DNA of 64,000 nucleotides from an uncultured Eubacteriales bacterium (GTDB taxonomy: Bacteria; Bacillota; Clostridia; Oscillospirales; Oscillospiraceae): assembly GCA_900548625.1 (NCBI GenBank), contig URLO01000001.1, forward strand, positions 143,148-207,147. The letters are read 5' to 3'. This document shows, in pieces, positions 1-8,556 of this stretch. The position numbers were made by a program, and so were the translations under genes. Position 1 is the stretch's first letter, and the number at the start of each line of letters is the position of its first letter. The notes below the pieces were generated by a model, which was not told the origin of the DNA, ran no database searches, and saw only the letters and a list, made by a program, of their open reading frames with translations.

Positions 1-2
1 GG

Positions 3-377
3 CAAGATGTCGATTTTGCTGCCGGAACCGTCTCTGTCCGCCACACGGCGCAGCGAATCAATTACGGCGGCAGGACGGAATTGGTCGTTCAAACACCGAA
101 AAGTGCCGCTTCCAACCGCGTCATTCCCATTCCGGCTGGAATGCTGGCGCTGCTGCGGCAGTATGTATATGCCTTTGCACCGGGCGCGCAGCTGGAAGCC
201 TACCGCACGATCACCCGGCAGTCCGATATGGTGCTGGCCGTCTATGACCCTGCATCGGCGCGCGGCGACGATACGGACGCGGCGATCCAATATGCGCGGG
301 AGCTGAAGCGCCCCATCCTGAGTATCCACCCGGATACGCTGCGTACTAGCTGCCTGACTGAATTTGAGTTTATGTAA
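3..377 (+). pseudogene. tyrosine integrase fragment fused to a SLOG/deoxyribosyltransferase-like tail
   Basis: The frame is open from the window edge to TAA at 375-377. The first ~55 residues (DVDFAAGTVSVRHTAQRI, then TPKSAASNRVIPIPAG) resemble the centre of a Tn916/phage tyrosine recombinase, just before the catalytic Arg. After about position 175 the protein changes character: QSDMVLAVYDPASARGDDTD and AIQYARELKRPILSIHP look like a nucleotide-binding SLOG or nucleoside-deoxyribosyltransferase-like fold (inference). No R-H-R-Y catalytic residues follow, so the integrase is inactive. The likely explanation is a deletion or rearrangement that joined two genes in frame. The 5' end lies outside the window. 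Confidence 0.55.
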
Positions 378-483
378 ACCAGCACTTATTCAAAGATAAA
401 CTATCATTTTCTGCTCTTGTTCAAAAAGGTATTGCAAAAAACAGAAAGAATAGGTAGAATAGAATCAAATTGCAGAGAGTTAT

Positions 484-527
484 CGAGAAGGGTGTACACC
501 CTTCTCGTCCGTAGGTACCTACGGACG
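484..527. repeat. two abutting perfect palindromes
   Basis: Positions 484-507 form a perfect 24-bp palindrome centred on GTGTACAC. Positions 506-527 form a second perfect 22-bp palindrome centred on GGTACC. They share the CG at 506-507. Neither has a loop or a T-tract, so they are not ordinary intrinsic terminators. They lie in the 378-620 spacer between the integrase remnant and the riboswitch; nothing else is recognisable in that spacer. Confidence 0.7.
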
Positions 528-624
528 ATTTCCTTCTGTAAAACTGAATATTGAGATACCGTAATACACGCCGATTCCGCACACCCTCGGGCAGGATAGG
601 CTCAGAAGAAGGCATTTATGCCGA

Positions 625-800
625 CACGAAACGGTGCTGTGCGCGTGAGGCCACGCCAAAGCGGTTTTGACCGCCGGGACGAAAGTCCGCCATTGCAGGG
701 ACGACCTGTGAGAAGGTAGGACGTGGGCGCAGGAGAAAAAATATCTCCCTAACGCAAGTCAGAAGATCTGTATTACCACGGCTTTTTCGCCGTGTAGGGT
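625..800 (+). promoter_or_regulatory. cobalamin riboswitch (divergent) upstream of the SLH protein
   Basis: The leader contains elements in the order of the B12 riboswitch core: a GGTGC box near 632; a GCGG/CCGC hairpin near 660-673; a GGAC-GAAA-GTCC hairpin; GCCATTGC then AGG-gacga-CCT with GTGAGAAGGT, resembling the GCCACTG...GGGAAGG domain; and AAGTCAGAAGATCTG near 757-771, matching the 3' B12-box pattern of GTCAGGAGACCTG. Several consensus bases differ, so it is a divergent member. CCACG near 650 can pair with CGTGG near 732. The terminator at 832-861 would be the expression platform. The downstream gene carries a transcobalamin-like domain, which supports the call. Boundaries are approximate. 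Confidence 0.6.
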
Positions 801-831
801 ATGTGCAGCGGTGAGCGATTTCCTGTTGCAT

Positions 832-861
832 CCGGCATGATGTGCGTCATGCCGGTGTTTT
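832..861 (+). terminator. leader terminator between riboswitch and SLH gene
   Basis: CCGGCATGA and TCATGCCGG form a perfect 9-bp stem around a tgtgcg loop, followed by tgtttt. It lies ~150 bp before the start codon and is probably the transcription-termination arm of the riboswitch. A smaller hairpin, CACGGC-tttttc-GCCGTG, precedes it at about 777-795. Confidence 0.65.
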
Positions 862-1013
862 GCCGCTGATTTCAGATTCTGAAATCGGCGTATTTTGCTT
901 TATGGGCAAGGTGCGCCGGTTTTGATCGGGGATCGGCTTTTTTGCGCCGAAAAACCGGTGCGCCGAGCGGCGGCCTTCATATAGAGAAACAAGAAATTTA
1001 CAGGAGGAAAAAC

Positions 1014-1388
1014 ATGAGGAAGAGAATTTTGTCGTTGCTTCTCATACTGGTGATGATCGTGGGGCTGCTGCCCACCGTCGCGCTGGCGAAAAATGATGAC
1101 TTTACGGTCACCATTTCCATGGAGGGGCTGACACTCGGACAGGGCTACTACCTGGAGCCGAGAACATACACATTGGATCAGATCAACAAACTGGTCGAGG
1201 GCGAGCCCTGGGCCAGGACCTTTACCGCCGACGATCTGACGGCAGACGTTGTGACGATCGCGATGCTCAAGGATGCAAATCGCAAGTACACCAATACCGG
1301 CACGGTGCAGAGCGACTTCTATCTGTCCCGTGTCAGTGGGATTCCCGCGTACTCCGCTGCCGCAACAGCATTCCGCAGATCATTTTGA
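1014..1388 (+). CDS. N-terminal part of a secreted SLH/DUF4430 surface protein (frameshifted)
   Basis: ATG 1014 follows a strong ribosome binding site (AGGAGG). The product opens with a Sec signal peptide: MRKR, a hydrophobic core, then cleavage near ALA-KN at residue ~24. The rest (DDFTVTISMEGLTLGQGYY) matches the start of Clostridia surface proteins that carry DUF4430. This frame stops at 1386-1388. The sensible continuation (RNSIPQIILKKSGKTAEA) is in another frame that is open through 1361-7219. One indel between about 1335 and 1365 therefore splits a single gene in two. Either the gene is a pseudogene, or it phase-varies, or this is a sequencing error. As written, only a short secreted fragment would be made. 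Confidence 0.7.
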   Translation: MRKRILSLLLILVMIVGLLPTVALAKNDDFTVTISMEGLTLGQGYYLEPRTYTLDQINKLVEGEPWARTFTADDLTADVVTIAMLKDANRKYTNTGTVQSDFYLSRVSGIPAYSAAATAFRRSF

Positions 1389-4300
1389 AGAAAAGCGGCA
1401 AAACGGCAGAAGCGCTGACGGCAGACCCTGTTCAAAAGGAAGGCTGGCTCGGCGAGAGGGATTATAACAGCATGTCGGGCTGGATGTTTACGGCCCGGAA
1501 CAGCATGCCGAATGTGGGCTGCGCCCAATTCAAGGTTCAAAGCGGCGATGTGATCCGCTGGCAGTTTTCGCTCTATGACTACGGTGCCGATCTTGGCTAC
1601 GATAACAACTGGGGCACGGGAGCTGGTCCGTATTTTACAGCGGCGAACAAGGACGAACTGTGCCGGAAATACGCCGCGAGCACGGACGAAACGTTCCGCG
1701 CGAACGCGAAGACGGTGCTTGAAAATCTGACGGCAACGGAGGCGGATATCGCTGCCGCGCTCAAGGGCGAGACGCCCGAAATCTCCACCAAGCCGACCGG
1801 CATCAAAATCACGGCGCCAACAACAAAGCAAGCGGAAATCGGATACAATGAGCTGGAAAACTTCAAGCCGGAACAGTTGGAGTATCACGTTCAGACGACG
1901 ACGCAGAAAACAAGATGGATGGGGCCAATGACGGTAACTGTGGTGCATCCAGATGAAAAAGCCACGGTCAAGTTGGAAATTCAGCAAGATGCGGATGGCG
2001 GTACATCGACCGTAGACAGGACGGCTTCCGGTTCTGTAAACAATGCTATAAAAATCATGGCAACACAGCCGATGCAAACTTATCTGAGCAAACTGACTGT
2101 CAAGGTTGCCTCGCAGGGCGAAACGACAACGTATACGATCTGGCTGCATTCCGGTAAGCCATATCCTGTCACCAACCCGTCTTACACCTGGGACGGCGGC
2201 GAATGCGCGAAGGCAAATTATAAAACCGACAGGACGAAAAAGATTGTGCAGATCTTCCTTTCGGCGGATACGCCGGATGACGCGCTGCTTACCGTTGACC
2301 CCAAGCTCGGCTATCAGATCAAAACAACCTGGGACGGAAAGGTACAGCTGAAAGATGGTGCGGCAACCGTCAGCGCGATGGCTTATGTCGGCAATGCAGC
2401 CAACACCACCAATGTCACATTCCAGTTCCTGCGTGATCCCGATGTCTCCATCAAGAGCATCCGCGCAAACAACACCGCGCTGACCAATGTAAAGGGCACG
2501 CAGGCGTCTCCCGCGTGGGTCTATCAGACCTATATAGAGGGTGATAAGCTGGAGCTGAACGTGGTTCCAACCTCCGAATTCGCGACAGTCACGTATCAGA
2601 ACGGGACACCCGATAAAAACGGCGTTATCGTATCCACGGCGACCGTGACGGCGGGCGATGCACGCACCACCCGAACCTATACGGTGTACGGCTATCCGAA
2701 AACCGGCAGTTCGGACAAGCTGGCTGATTTGCAATTGTATCTCTGCCGGTTCGCTGCATCGAGCTCGGAGTCTTCTAACGCCATCGCTCTGGATTTCGGC
2801 TTTGACCCGGACAAAACAGAATACAGCATCGAATTCCAGCGTCCCCAATACTATCAGCTTTATGCGCAGGCAATCGCCGCAAACGCGGAGTCGAAGATTA
2901 CAGCGCGCACGGTGAACCGTACCGGCGACACACAGACCAACGATACTGTCGAGCTTTCGACCGGGATGCTTCAGATTGTCAGCAACCTCAATGAATTTGA
3001 TTATTGGGCAAAGCTGGTCATTACTGTGACGCCCACGGATGGCGAGCCTCGTGATTATACGATTTATCTCAAGGACAAGGACCTACCGCTTTCTGCGGAG
3101 GCCGCGCTTTCCTCGCTCTCCTATCAGATCGGTACCGGTGAGGCAATCAGCGTGCCGGACTTCAAGACCTCCAAGCGCGAGTACAGCGTAACGCTTCCGT
3201 ACGGCACGGAGCAGGTTCGGCTGCTGCCGAAGACCAGTAATCCCGGCGCCGTCCTGTCCGGTGAAACAGAGCTGACACTGGTAAACGGCACGGCGGAGGC
3301 GGTCTTCAACATTACCTCTGCGGATGGAACGGTCAACAGCACCTATACAGTCCGTTTTACCACAGCGGAACACTCCAAATATCTGTCCAGCCTGAGCTAC
3401 AAGGTCGGCGCGGCGGAGCCCGCCGCTGTCGAGGGCTTTAACAAGGAAACAGATGCGTTTGCTGTCATTCTTCCGCAGGATACGGCAGACGGGCAGGAAC
3501 TTACGCTTGTCGGCACTCCTGAAAACCCGGCAGCACAGGTATCCTCTCAGCCGGTTCAGGTCAGCGGCGGCAAGGCCGTAGCCACGATCACGGTGACGGA
3601 TAACGAGCTCACACGCACCTACAGCGTCTATTTCTATGTCGGCGCAGTCCGTCAGGAAAACAATGAGCTGGCCGACCTGCGCTTTGAAAGCGAGCAGCTG
3701 AAATCCAGCGAGCTGGATCAGTTTATCTCCGGCAAAACGGAATATACCCTCTATTTTATGCCCAGCGGCACGGGAGAGGTCACGGACGGCACTATTACAG
3801 CGACACTCCCGGAGGGCAGCGACGCGGAAATTACTGTCCATTACCACAGAAATTCCTTCACGCTCCCGCAGTGCGTCAATGAGACGCTGCAAAGCGGCGT
3901 TCCGTTCCAGATGACGAGCAATTCTACGCATCAGATTCTCAAGAGAAATACCCACCAGGTGGTAACAATTACCGTAACTCCGTCTGAGGGCGAACCGAAA
4001 AGCTACTCGCTGAACCTGATCAACGGCGACGGAAGCGTGGACATGGTCGATTTCAGTATGCACATCCCGGAAATTGTTGTTCTCGACAAAGAAGGCAATG
4101 TGAAGGGTACGGTATCAGAGGGCAGTTGGAACATGTTCTTCCAGGACCGGGAGCGGACCTTCAATATTACACACGGCCTTGCTGAAACCGGCGATACGGT
4201 CAGAATCCGGTGCAATCTGGAGGACTACCTCGTTCATCCGGTACAGCCGTATTTCACGGGCATCCTCAGTGAGACGGAAGATATCACGGTTCCGATGACC

Positions 4301-7219
4301 TTTATCAACCAGAAGGGCGAGACCGGAACCAACTATTATACCTTCCACCTGTGCTCGGAGGTCGAATCCGTCCACACCTTCGAAGCAATCAGCTATCATG
4401 TAGGGGATGGTGCGGAGATCAGCATTCCGATGAGCAGCTTCCGCGCAGGCGGCAAGAACGGCGATGACGACGTAATGGTCACAGACGATATTATCCTTCC
4501 GGAAGGCACGTCTGATTCCGAAGAAATCCAGATCACGACCATGCGCAGCATAAACGGTAGCATCAGCACATTTACGTACCATCTGGACAAGGGTGCGGTG
4601 CAGGCAAGCGTGACATGCCGCGCACGCTCCGGTGAAGGCACAGTCTACCGGATCAATTTCAAGGTTGCTTCGGCTACTGCGGCCAATGCGCAGCTTGCAA
4701 TGGCAAATTACACTGTGAACGGCGGCGAGATACAGAATGTTCCGGATTTCGCATCCGATGTCTACAGTTATCAGTGCCTTGTTCCGAGCCTGCAGGACGG
4801 CGATGAAGTCAAATTGACCGTACTTCCCAAATTCAGCGACGCAGCCGTAACGGGCACGCTGAGCGCAGCTGCGGAAAATGGCTATGTATATCTCGAAGCG
4901 AACGTAACCTCGGCAGACGGAACGGCCAGCCATACCTATGGTTTTGAATTCGCAGATCATTTTGACGCTACAACGCAGAAGGGCCTCACCGACCTCACCT
5001 ACAGCATCGGCAGCGAGACCACGCGCCGCAGCATCAAGGGTTTCAGCAGCAACGGCTCTCTCTTCACGGTTACACTGCCATATGGAACGCCGGATAACGA
5101 GACCATTCACTTCTATCCGACGCTTGGCAGCGCTTCGGACGCAGAGATCGTAGGTGATACCGATATTCAGCTGGAAAACGGCAGCGGCATGCTGCGCCTC
5201 ACGCTCAGCTACCCGCACGGGAAGCCTAAGACGATTTCGGTTACGATCAGGCGCGAGGGCAAGATCATGTCTGTCTATGAGTATCTGCCCATCGGCTCGC
5301 AGTATACCAACAAGAGCTTCGGCAGCTCGCCCATTGTCTATGACGGCACGCATAAGCTGATCGCGCCGCCCAACAACTGGATGAACTGCCAGACCTGCGG
5401 CAACTTCGGCGGCTACATGACCTATAAGCTCACAAATCCGCTGAAAAATGACCCGGCAAACCCCTACGGTATTGACTTCATCGTCTACGGCAACAGCCAG
5501 GGCGGCTACGGCTACGGCGAGCCCGCCAGCATCTGGGTCGCGCAGGACAAGGACAACGACGGCCAGCCCGACAAGTGGTACGAGCTTGCCGGCAGCGCGC
5601 ACTATGACGCGGAGACCACCTGGAACTATCAGGTCACGTACATCAAGGAAAACGACGGCTCCACCGCCTATGAAACCTCCAAGGGCGAGACCGGGGCGTT
5701 CCCGGGATATGAGTATCCGGACATCGACAGGTACGGCTCGCAGGGCGTGGTCGTTGACCCGGTCAAGATGACCCTCACCGGCACGCTGCTCGATGAAAAG
5801 ACACGCGAGCCGCTCTTTGGCTACGGTGACGTGCACGCAAACGACGAAGGCGGCATCGAGACCCCGATGAACCCCTACCGCCCCGGCAGCGATCAGGACA
5901 GCTTCAGCGATGTCCACAACCGCGGCGACGCGATGGATATCTCCTGGGCCGTCGATGAAAACGGCCTGCCTGTCGAGCTTGACGAGATCAGCTTCATCAA
6001 GGCTGTCAACGCCTCGTTCGTGCTGCACTCGGCTTTCGGCGAACGCTCGGCAGAGATTTATGTTATCGTGCCGCTCTATGGCAACGCAGACAAGGAGGCT
6101 GTTGGCCAGAGCGCCGAGCTTTCCGGCATCACGCTTGAGGACGCAAAGACCGGCGCGCAGACCGCATCGCTGCCCTTCAAGTCCGGCAAGTATGTTTATA
6201 CGTTTGAGGCCTCTGCACTCGCAGACCAGACGCTCAAATTGAACGCTCCAGATGGCGCGAACGTGATCGTCAACAACGCGCATTATGACGAGGACGCCGG
6301 TTATCTGCTGAAAAACGCGATCCGGATCGCGGACGACACCACCATGCTCCGCATCGTGGTGCAGGAGGGCGAGAAGGAGCCGACGCTCTACTACCTGACC
6401 ATCCGCGACAGCAGCAGTGCAAGGTGGACGCTCCGCTTTGACGCGAACGGCGGTCTGATCGACGGGGAAGAAACGCTCACGCACAGCTACTATTCTGACC
6501 AGTCCGGCGAAAAGCTCCCGGTTCCCACGCGCGCGGGATATACCTTCCTCGGCTGGTACGACGGCGAGACCCGCTACGAAGCGCTGACCGACGCGCTTGC
6601 CAGCGGCACGACGCTGACGGCAAAGTGGCAGGAAAGTAATGATACGCCCGTCCCGCCAGTCGGCCCGTCGAAGCCCTCCAAGCCCTCGACATCCGATACC
6701 AGCAAGGATAACCTCCCGTTCACGGATGTTGCATCCGGCAGCTGGTACTATGATGGTGTGAAGTATGCTTGCGACAACGGTCTGATGAACGGCACGTCCG
6801 CGAACGCGTTCAGCCCGAACGCCGACACGACCCGCAGCATGATCGTCACGATCCTTGCCCGTATGGAGGGCGTCAATACCTCCGGCGGCGCGACATGGTA
6901 CACCGCTGGCCGTGCATGGGCGATGGAAAACGGCATTTCGGACGGCACGAATATGGAGGGCAAGATCACCCGTGAGCAGCTTGCCGCCATGCTCTACCGC
7001 TACGCGAAGATGAAGGGTTACGACGTTTCCGCATCCGCTTCCCTCTCCGGCTACACCGACGCTTCCAGCGTTTCCGGCTGGGCGAAGGAAGCCATGCAGT
7101 GGGCGGTCGGCTCCGGCCTCATCCAGGGCAGCAACAATGCGCTGACCCCGCAGGCCAACGCCTCCCGCGCGCAGATCGCCACGATCCTCATGCGCTTTGC
7201 GCAGAACATCGCAAAGTAA
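1385..7219 (+). CDS. giant SLH-anchored surface protein with DUF4430 and cadherin-like repeats
   Basis: The 1944-residue frame holds most of the surface protein; TTG 1385 is only nominal because the real start is ATG 1014 before a frameshift. In order: a DUF4430 (transcobalamin C-terminal-like) domain at residues ~25-85 (SGWMFTARNSMPNVG, SGDVIRWQFS); many cadherin-like beta-sandwich repeats (LSSLSYQIG, TLPYGTE); a domain with NPYGIDFIVYGN and WYELAGS at ~1330-1500; a Listeria-Bacteroides repeat (FDANGGLIDG...YTFLGWYDG) near 1675-1750; and three C-terminal SLH repeats (FTDVASGSWYYDGVKYACDN and two more). SLH repeats bind secondary cell-wall polymer, so the protein would coat the surface. The B12 riboswitch upstream and the DUF4430 domain suggest corrinoid capture (inference). 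A strong terminator follows. Confidence 0.85.
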   Translation: MKKSGKTAEALTADPVQKEGWLGERDYNSMSGWMFTARNSMPNVGCAQFKVQSGDVIRWQFSLYDYGADLGYDNNWGTGAGPYFTAANKDELCRKYAASTDETFRANAKTVLENLTATEADIAAALKGETPEISTKPTGIKITAPTTKQAEIGYNELENFKPEQLEYHVQTTTQKTRWMGPMTVTVVHPDEKATVKLEIQQDADGGTSTVDRTASGSVNNAIKIMATQPMQTYLSKLTVKVASQGETTTYTIWLHSGKPYPVTNPSYTWDGGECAKANYKTDRTKKIVQIFLSADTPDDALLTVDPKLGYQIKTTWDGKVQLKDGAATVSAMAYVGNAANTTNVTFQFLRDPDVSIKSIRANNTALTNVKGTQASPAWVYQTYIEGDKLELNVVPTSEFATVTYQNGTPDKNGVIVSTATVTAGDARTTRTYTVYGYPKTGSSDKLADLQLYLCRFAASSSESSNAIALDFGFDPDKTEYSIEFQRPQYYQLYAQAIAANAESKITARTVNRTGDTQTNDTVELSTGMLQIVSNLNEFDYWAKLVITVTPTDGEPRDYTIYLKDKDLPLSAEAALSSLSYQIGTGEAISVPDFKTSKREYSVTLPYGTEQVRLLPKTSNPGAVLSGETELTLVNGTAEAVFNITSADGTVNSTYTVRFTTAEHSKYLSSLSYKVGAAEPAAVEGFNKETDAFAVILPQDTADGQELTLVGTPENPAAQVSSQPVQVSGGKAVATITVTDNELTRTYSVYFYVGAVRQENNELADLRFESEQLKSSELDQFISGKTEYTLYFMPSGTGEVTDGTITATLPEGSDAEITVHYHRNSFTLPQCVNETLQSGVPFQMTSNSTHQILKRNTHQVVTITVTPSEGEPKSYSLNLINGDGSVDMVDFSMHIPEIVVLDKEGNVKGTVSEGSWNMFFQDRERTFNITHGLAETGDTVRIRCNLEDYLVHPVQPYFTGILSETEDITVPMTFINQKGETGTNYYTFHLCSEVESVHTFEAISYHVGDGAEISIPMSSFRAGGKNGDDDVMVTDDIILPEGTSDSEEIQITTMRSINGSISTFTYHLDKGAVQASVTCRARSGEGTVYRINFKVASATAANAQLAMANYTVNGGEIQNVPDFASDVYSYQCLVPSLQDGDEVKLTVLPKFSDAAVTGTLSAAAENGYVYLEANVTSADGTASHTYGFEFADHFDATTQKGLTDLTYSIGSETTRRSIKGFSSNGSLFTVTLPYGTPDNETIHFYPTLGSASDAEIVGDTDIQLENGSGMLRLTLSYPHGKPKTISVTIRREGKIMSVYEYLPIGSQYTNKSFGSSPIVYDGTHKLIAPPNNWMNCQTCGNFGGYMTYKLTNPLKNDPANPYGIDFIVYGNSQGGYGYGEPASIWVAQDKDNDGQPDKWYELAGSAHYDAETTWNYQVTYIKENDGSTAYETSKGETGAFPGYEYPDIDRYGSQGVVVDPVKMTLTGTLLDEKTREPLFGYGDVHANDEGGIETPMNPYRPGSDQDSFSDVHNRGDAMDISWAVDENGLPVELDEISFIKAVNASFVLHSAFGERSAEIYVIVPLYGNADKEAVGQSAELSGITLEDAKTGAQTASLPFKSGKYVYTFEASALADQTLKLNAPDGANVIVNNAHYDEDAGYLLKNAIRIADDTTMLRIVVQEGEKEPTLYYLTIRDSSSARWTLRFDANGGLIDGEETLTHSYYSDQSGEKLPVPTRAGYTFLGWYDGETRYEALTDALASGTTLTAKWQESNDTPVPPVGPSKPSKPSTSDTSKDNLPFTDVASGSWYYDGVKYACDNGLMNGTSANAFSPNADTTRSMIVTILARMEGVNTSGGATWYTAGRAWAMENGISDGTNMEGKITREQLAAMLYRYAKMKGYDVSASASLSGYTDASSVSGWAKEAMQWAVGSGLIQGSNNALTPQANASRAQIATILMRFAQNIAK

Positions 7220-7239
7220 TCCTGCAAACGGTTTTTCCC

Positions 7240-7271
7240 GGAGGGGCGGATCATCCGCCCCTCCATTTTTT
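7240..7271 (+). terminator. intrinsic terminator after the SLH gene
   Basis: GGAGGGGCGGAT-c-ATCCGCCCCTCC stem followed by ATTTTTTA, 20 bp after the stop codon. Confidence 0.9.
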
Positions 7272-7289
7272 ATTGCAGAGGAGACGAAC

Positions 7290-7517
7290 ATGGAAGAAGC
7301 ACGATTGACAGAGTATTTGTTTCAACGGCTGCTGGACGCAGTTTTTCTGACAAAACACAACATGGCCCGGCAGCTCGGCCTGTCGTACAAAGCGCTGCGG
7401 CAGGTCCAGACAGCACAGCGCATGACCCAGAAAACCGCGGATGCCATGGAGCGTCTGCTGCAATACTGTGTGCGCAACCAGATTCCATTAGACCGTTACC
7501 TCTCGGAATACCGGTAA
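7290..7517 (+). CDS. small helix-turn-helix-like protein
   Basis: A 75-residue protein with start ATG 7290 behind GAGGAGAC. The middle (NMARQLGLSYKALRQVQ) reads as a helix-turn-helix. It aligns along its length with the first ~75 residues of the gene at 8557 (LTEYLFQRLL/LTSYVLNYLL; MARQLGLS/MARQLDMS; YCVRNQIPLDRYLSEY/YCARHHVPVDPILREY), so it is a paralogue that contains only the putative DNA-binding region. Function is unknown. A perfect terminator follows directly. Confidence 0.6.
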   Translation: MEEARLTEYLFQRLLDAVFLTKHNMARQLGLSYKALRQVQTAQRMTQKTADAMERLLQYCVRNQIPLDRYLSEYR

Positions 7518-7520
7518 GGA

Positions 7521-7566
7521 GAAAATCCCCCTGTGACAGAAAATACTCTGTCACAGGGGGATTTTT
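7521..7566. terminator. bidirectional terminator
   Basis: A near-perfect inverted repeat (AAAATCCCCCTGTGACAG, 8-nt loop, then its complement) with A and T tracts on either side. It separates the convergent genes ending at 7517 and 7570. Confidence 0.92.
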
Positions 7567-7569
7567 TCG

Positions 7570-7821
7570 TTATAGCAGGCCGAGACTTCGGCGCAGATAA
7601 TACTGTCCAACCTCGGAAAAGCGTTTTTGCAGATTGCCCGGCGTTGGCTCTTGCCCTTCCGCCAGCAGCCGGAAAATGGCGGCATCCACCACGTCCATAT
7701 CCAGCGCAGTATACTCGTCGGTAAACATCCGGTCGATCAAGTCCAACAGTTTCTGCCGCGAGAAGCTGCGGCGCATATCCCGCAGGTCCTGCACGGTCAA
7801 GTCAGCGGCGTTTTGTGACAT
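7570..7821 (-). CDS. small hypothetical protein
   Basis: An 83-residue acidic protein (MSQNAADLTVQDLRDMRRSF...) with no signal peptide or membrane segment. ATG 7821 is preceded on the minus strand by GGAGGAAG, a good ribosome binding site. No family is recognised. It is transcribed divergently from the XRE regulator at 7991 and shares the ~170-bp spacer with it. The spacer contains two similar blocks (CGTTATAAGGGAAGATG and CATAACGGAAGATTA), possibly regulator sites. Confidence 0.5.
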   Translation of the reverse strand: MSQNAADLTVQDLRDMRRSFSRQKLLDLIDRMFTDEYTALDMDVVDAAIFRLLAEGQEPTPGNLQKRFSEVGQYYLRRSLGLL

Positions 7822-7990
7822 GAGAGCTTCCTCCTATCCGACTGTATGCGGCAGAATGTGCCTCATAACGGAAGATTATTTTGTAAAATACGGCGTTATA
7901 AGGGAAGATGTTCCGTTATAGGCTTCTGTATCAAATCCGGGGTCTTCGGTAAAATATCTGTACAGATACTGAGGAAAAAGAGGTGCGCGT

Positions 7991-8350
7991 ATGCCCATAT
8001 CCTATAAAGTCATCGGCAGGCATATCCGGGACGCACGAAAGCGCGCAGGTCTTACGCAGGAAGCAGCTGCCAATCAGCTGGGCCTGTCGCCGGAGCATTA
8101 CGGCAAGGTCGAGCGCGGAGAGCGCACGGTCAATCTGGAACGGCTGGTGCAGATCAGCCATCTGTATGGGACGACGGTCTGTGCGCTGCTGGAAGGCTTT
8201 GATACCGACGCAGCGCCCGTGACCCAGCGGCCAGCGGAAATGGATGCGTTTCTGTCCGCCATGCGCGAAATTGCAGGCGGCTGCACGGAACAAAGCCGCG
8301 CGCTCATGCTGCGCGTCTGCGCAGAGATCGCAGCCAGCGACAAAAACTGA
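7991..8350 (+). CDS. XRE-family transcriptional regulator
   Basis: A 119-residue protein with a typical N-terminal HTH_3 domain: IGRHIRDARKRAGLTQEAAA, QLGLSPEHYGKVERGERTVN, then LERLVQISHLYGTTVCALLEG (residues ~8-70). The ~50-residue tail (MDAFLSAMREIAGGCTEQSR) is helical and probably mediates oligomerisation. It may regulate the divergent gene at 7570 or its own promoter. Start choice: GAGG precedes the nearby GTG, while ATG 7991 begins the first helix. Confidence 0.85.
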   Translation: MPISYKVIGRHIRDARKRAGLTQEAAANQLGLSPEHYGKVERGERTVNLERLVQISHLYGTTVCALLEGFDTDAAPVTQRPAEMDAFLSAMREIAGGCTEQSRALMLRVCAEIAASDKN

Positions 8351-8361
8351 ACACCTTGGAT

Positions 8362-8392
8362 GCCCGCTCCTTGTGAGCGGGCTTTTTCTTTC
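8362..8392 (+). terminator. intrinsic terminator after the XRE gene
   Basis: GCCCGCTC-cttgt-GAGCGGGC stem followed by TTTTTCTTTCT. Confidence 0.9.
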
Positions 8393-8556
8393 TCTACTAT
8401 ACCATAGATTTTCAGAAAAACGTCAAGGAAAGGATGAAAAATCTTTCGCCATTTTCAAGGGTTTTATGCCCGCAGGGGTGACAAATTTATCACGTTCCCG
8501 AATCGCAGAATTGCTTGTAAAATAGGAATCGTCGAAACGAGAAGGGAGATAAATCT

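Noticed and set aside
625..800. RNase P-like look of GGGACGAAAGTCCGCC
   Set aside because: The structure is far too short for RNase P and lacks its other conserved regions; the order of blocks fits a cobalamin riboswitch better.
625..800. c-di-GMP-I riboswitch interpretation
   Set aside because: GGGACG and GGTAGG resemble that aptamer, but the GCAAAC core and P1 pairing are missing, while the 3' GTCAG-AGA-CTG block points to cobalamin.
1319..2848. A 509-codon antisense frame over the same gene
   Set aside because: Same reasons; the sense strand encodes recognisable DUF4430 and beta-sandwich domains.
4115..7291. A 1058-codon open frame antisense to the SLH gene
   Set aside because: It mirrors codon structure of the strongly supported sense gene, has no ribosome binding site or domain, and is rich in Arg/Ala/Gly as expected for a shadow.
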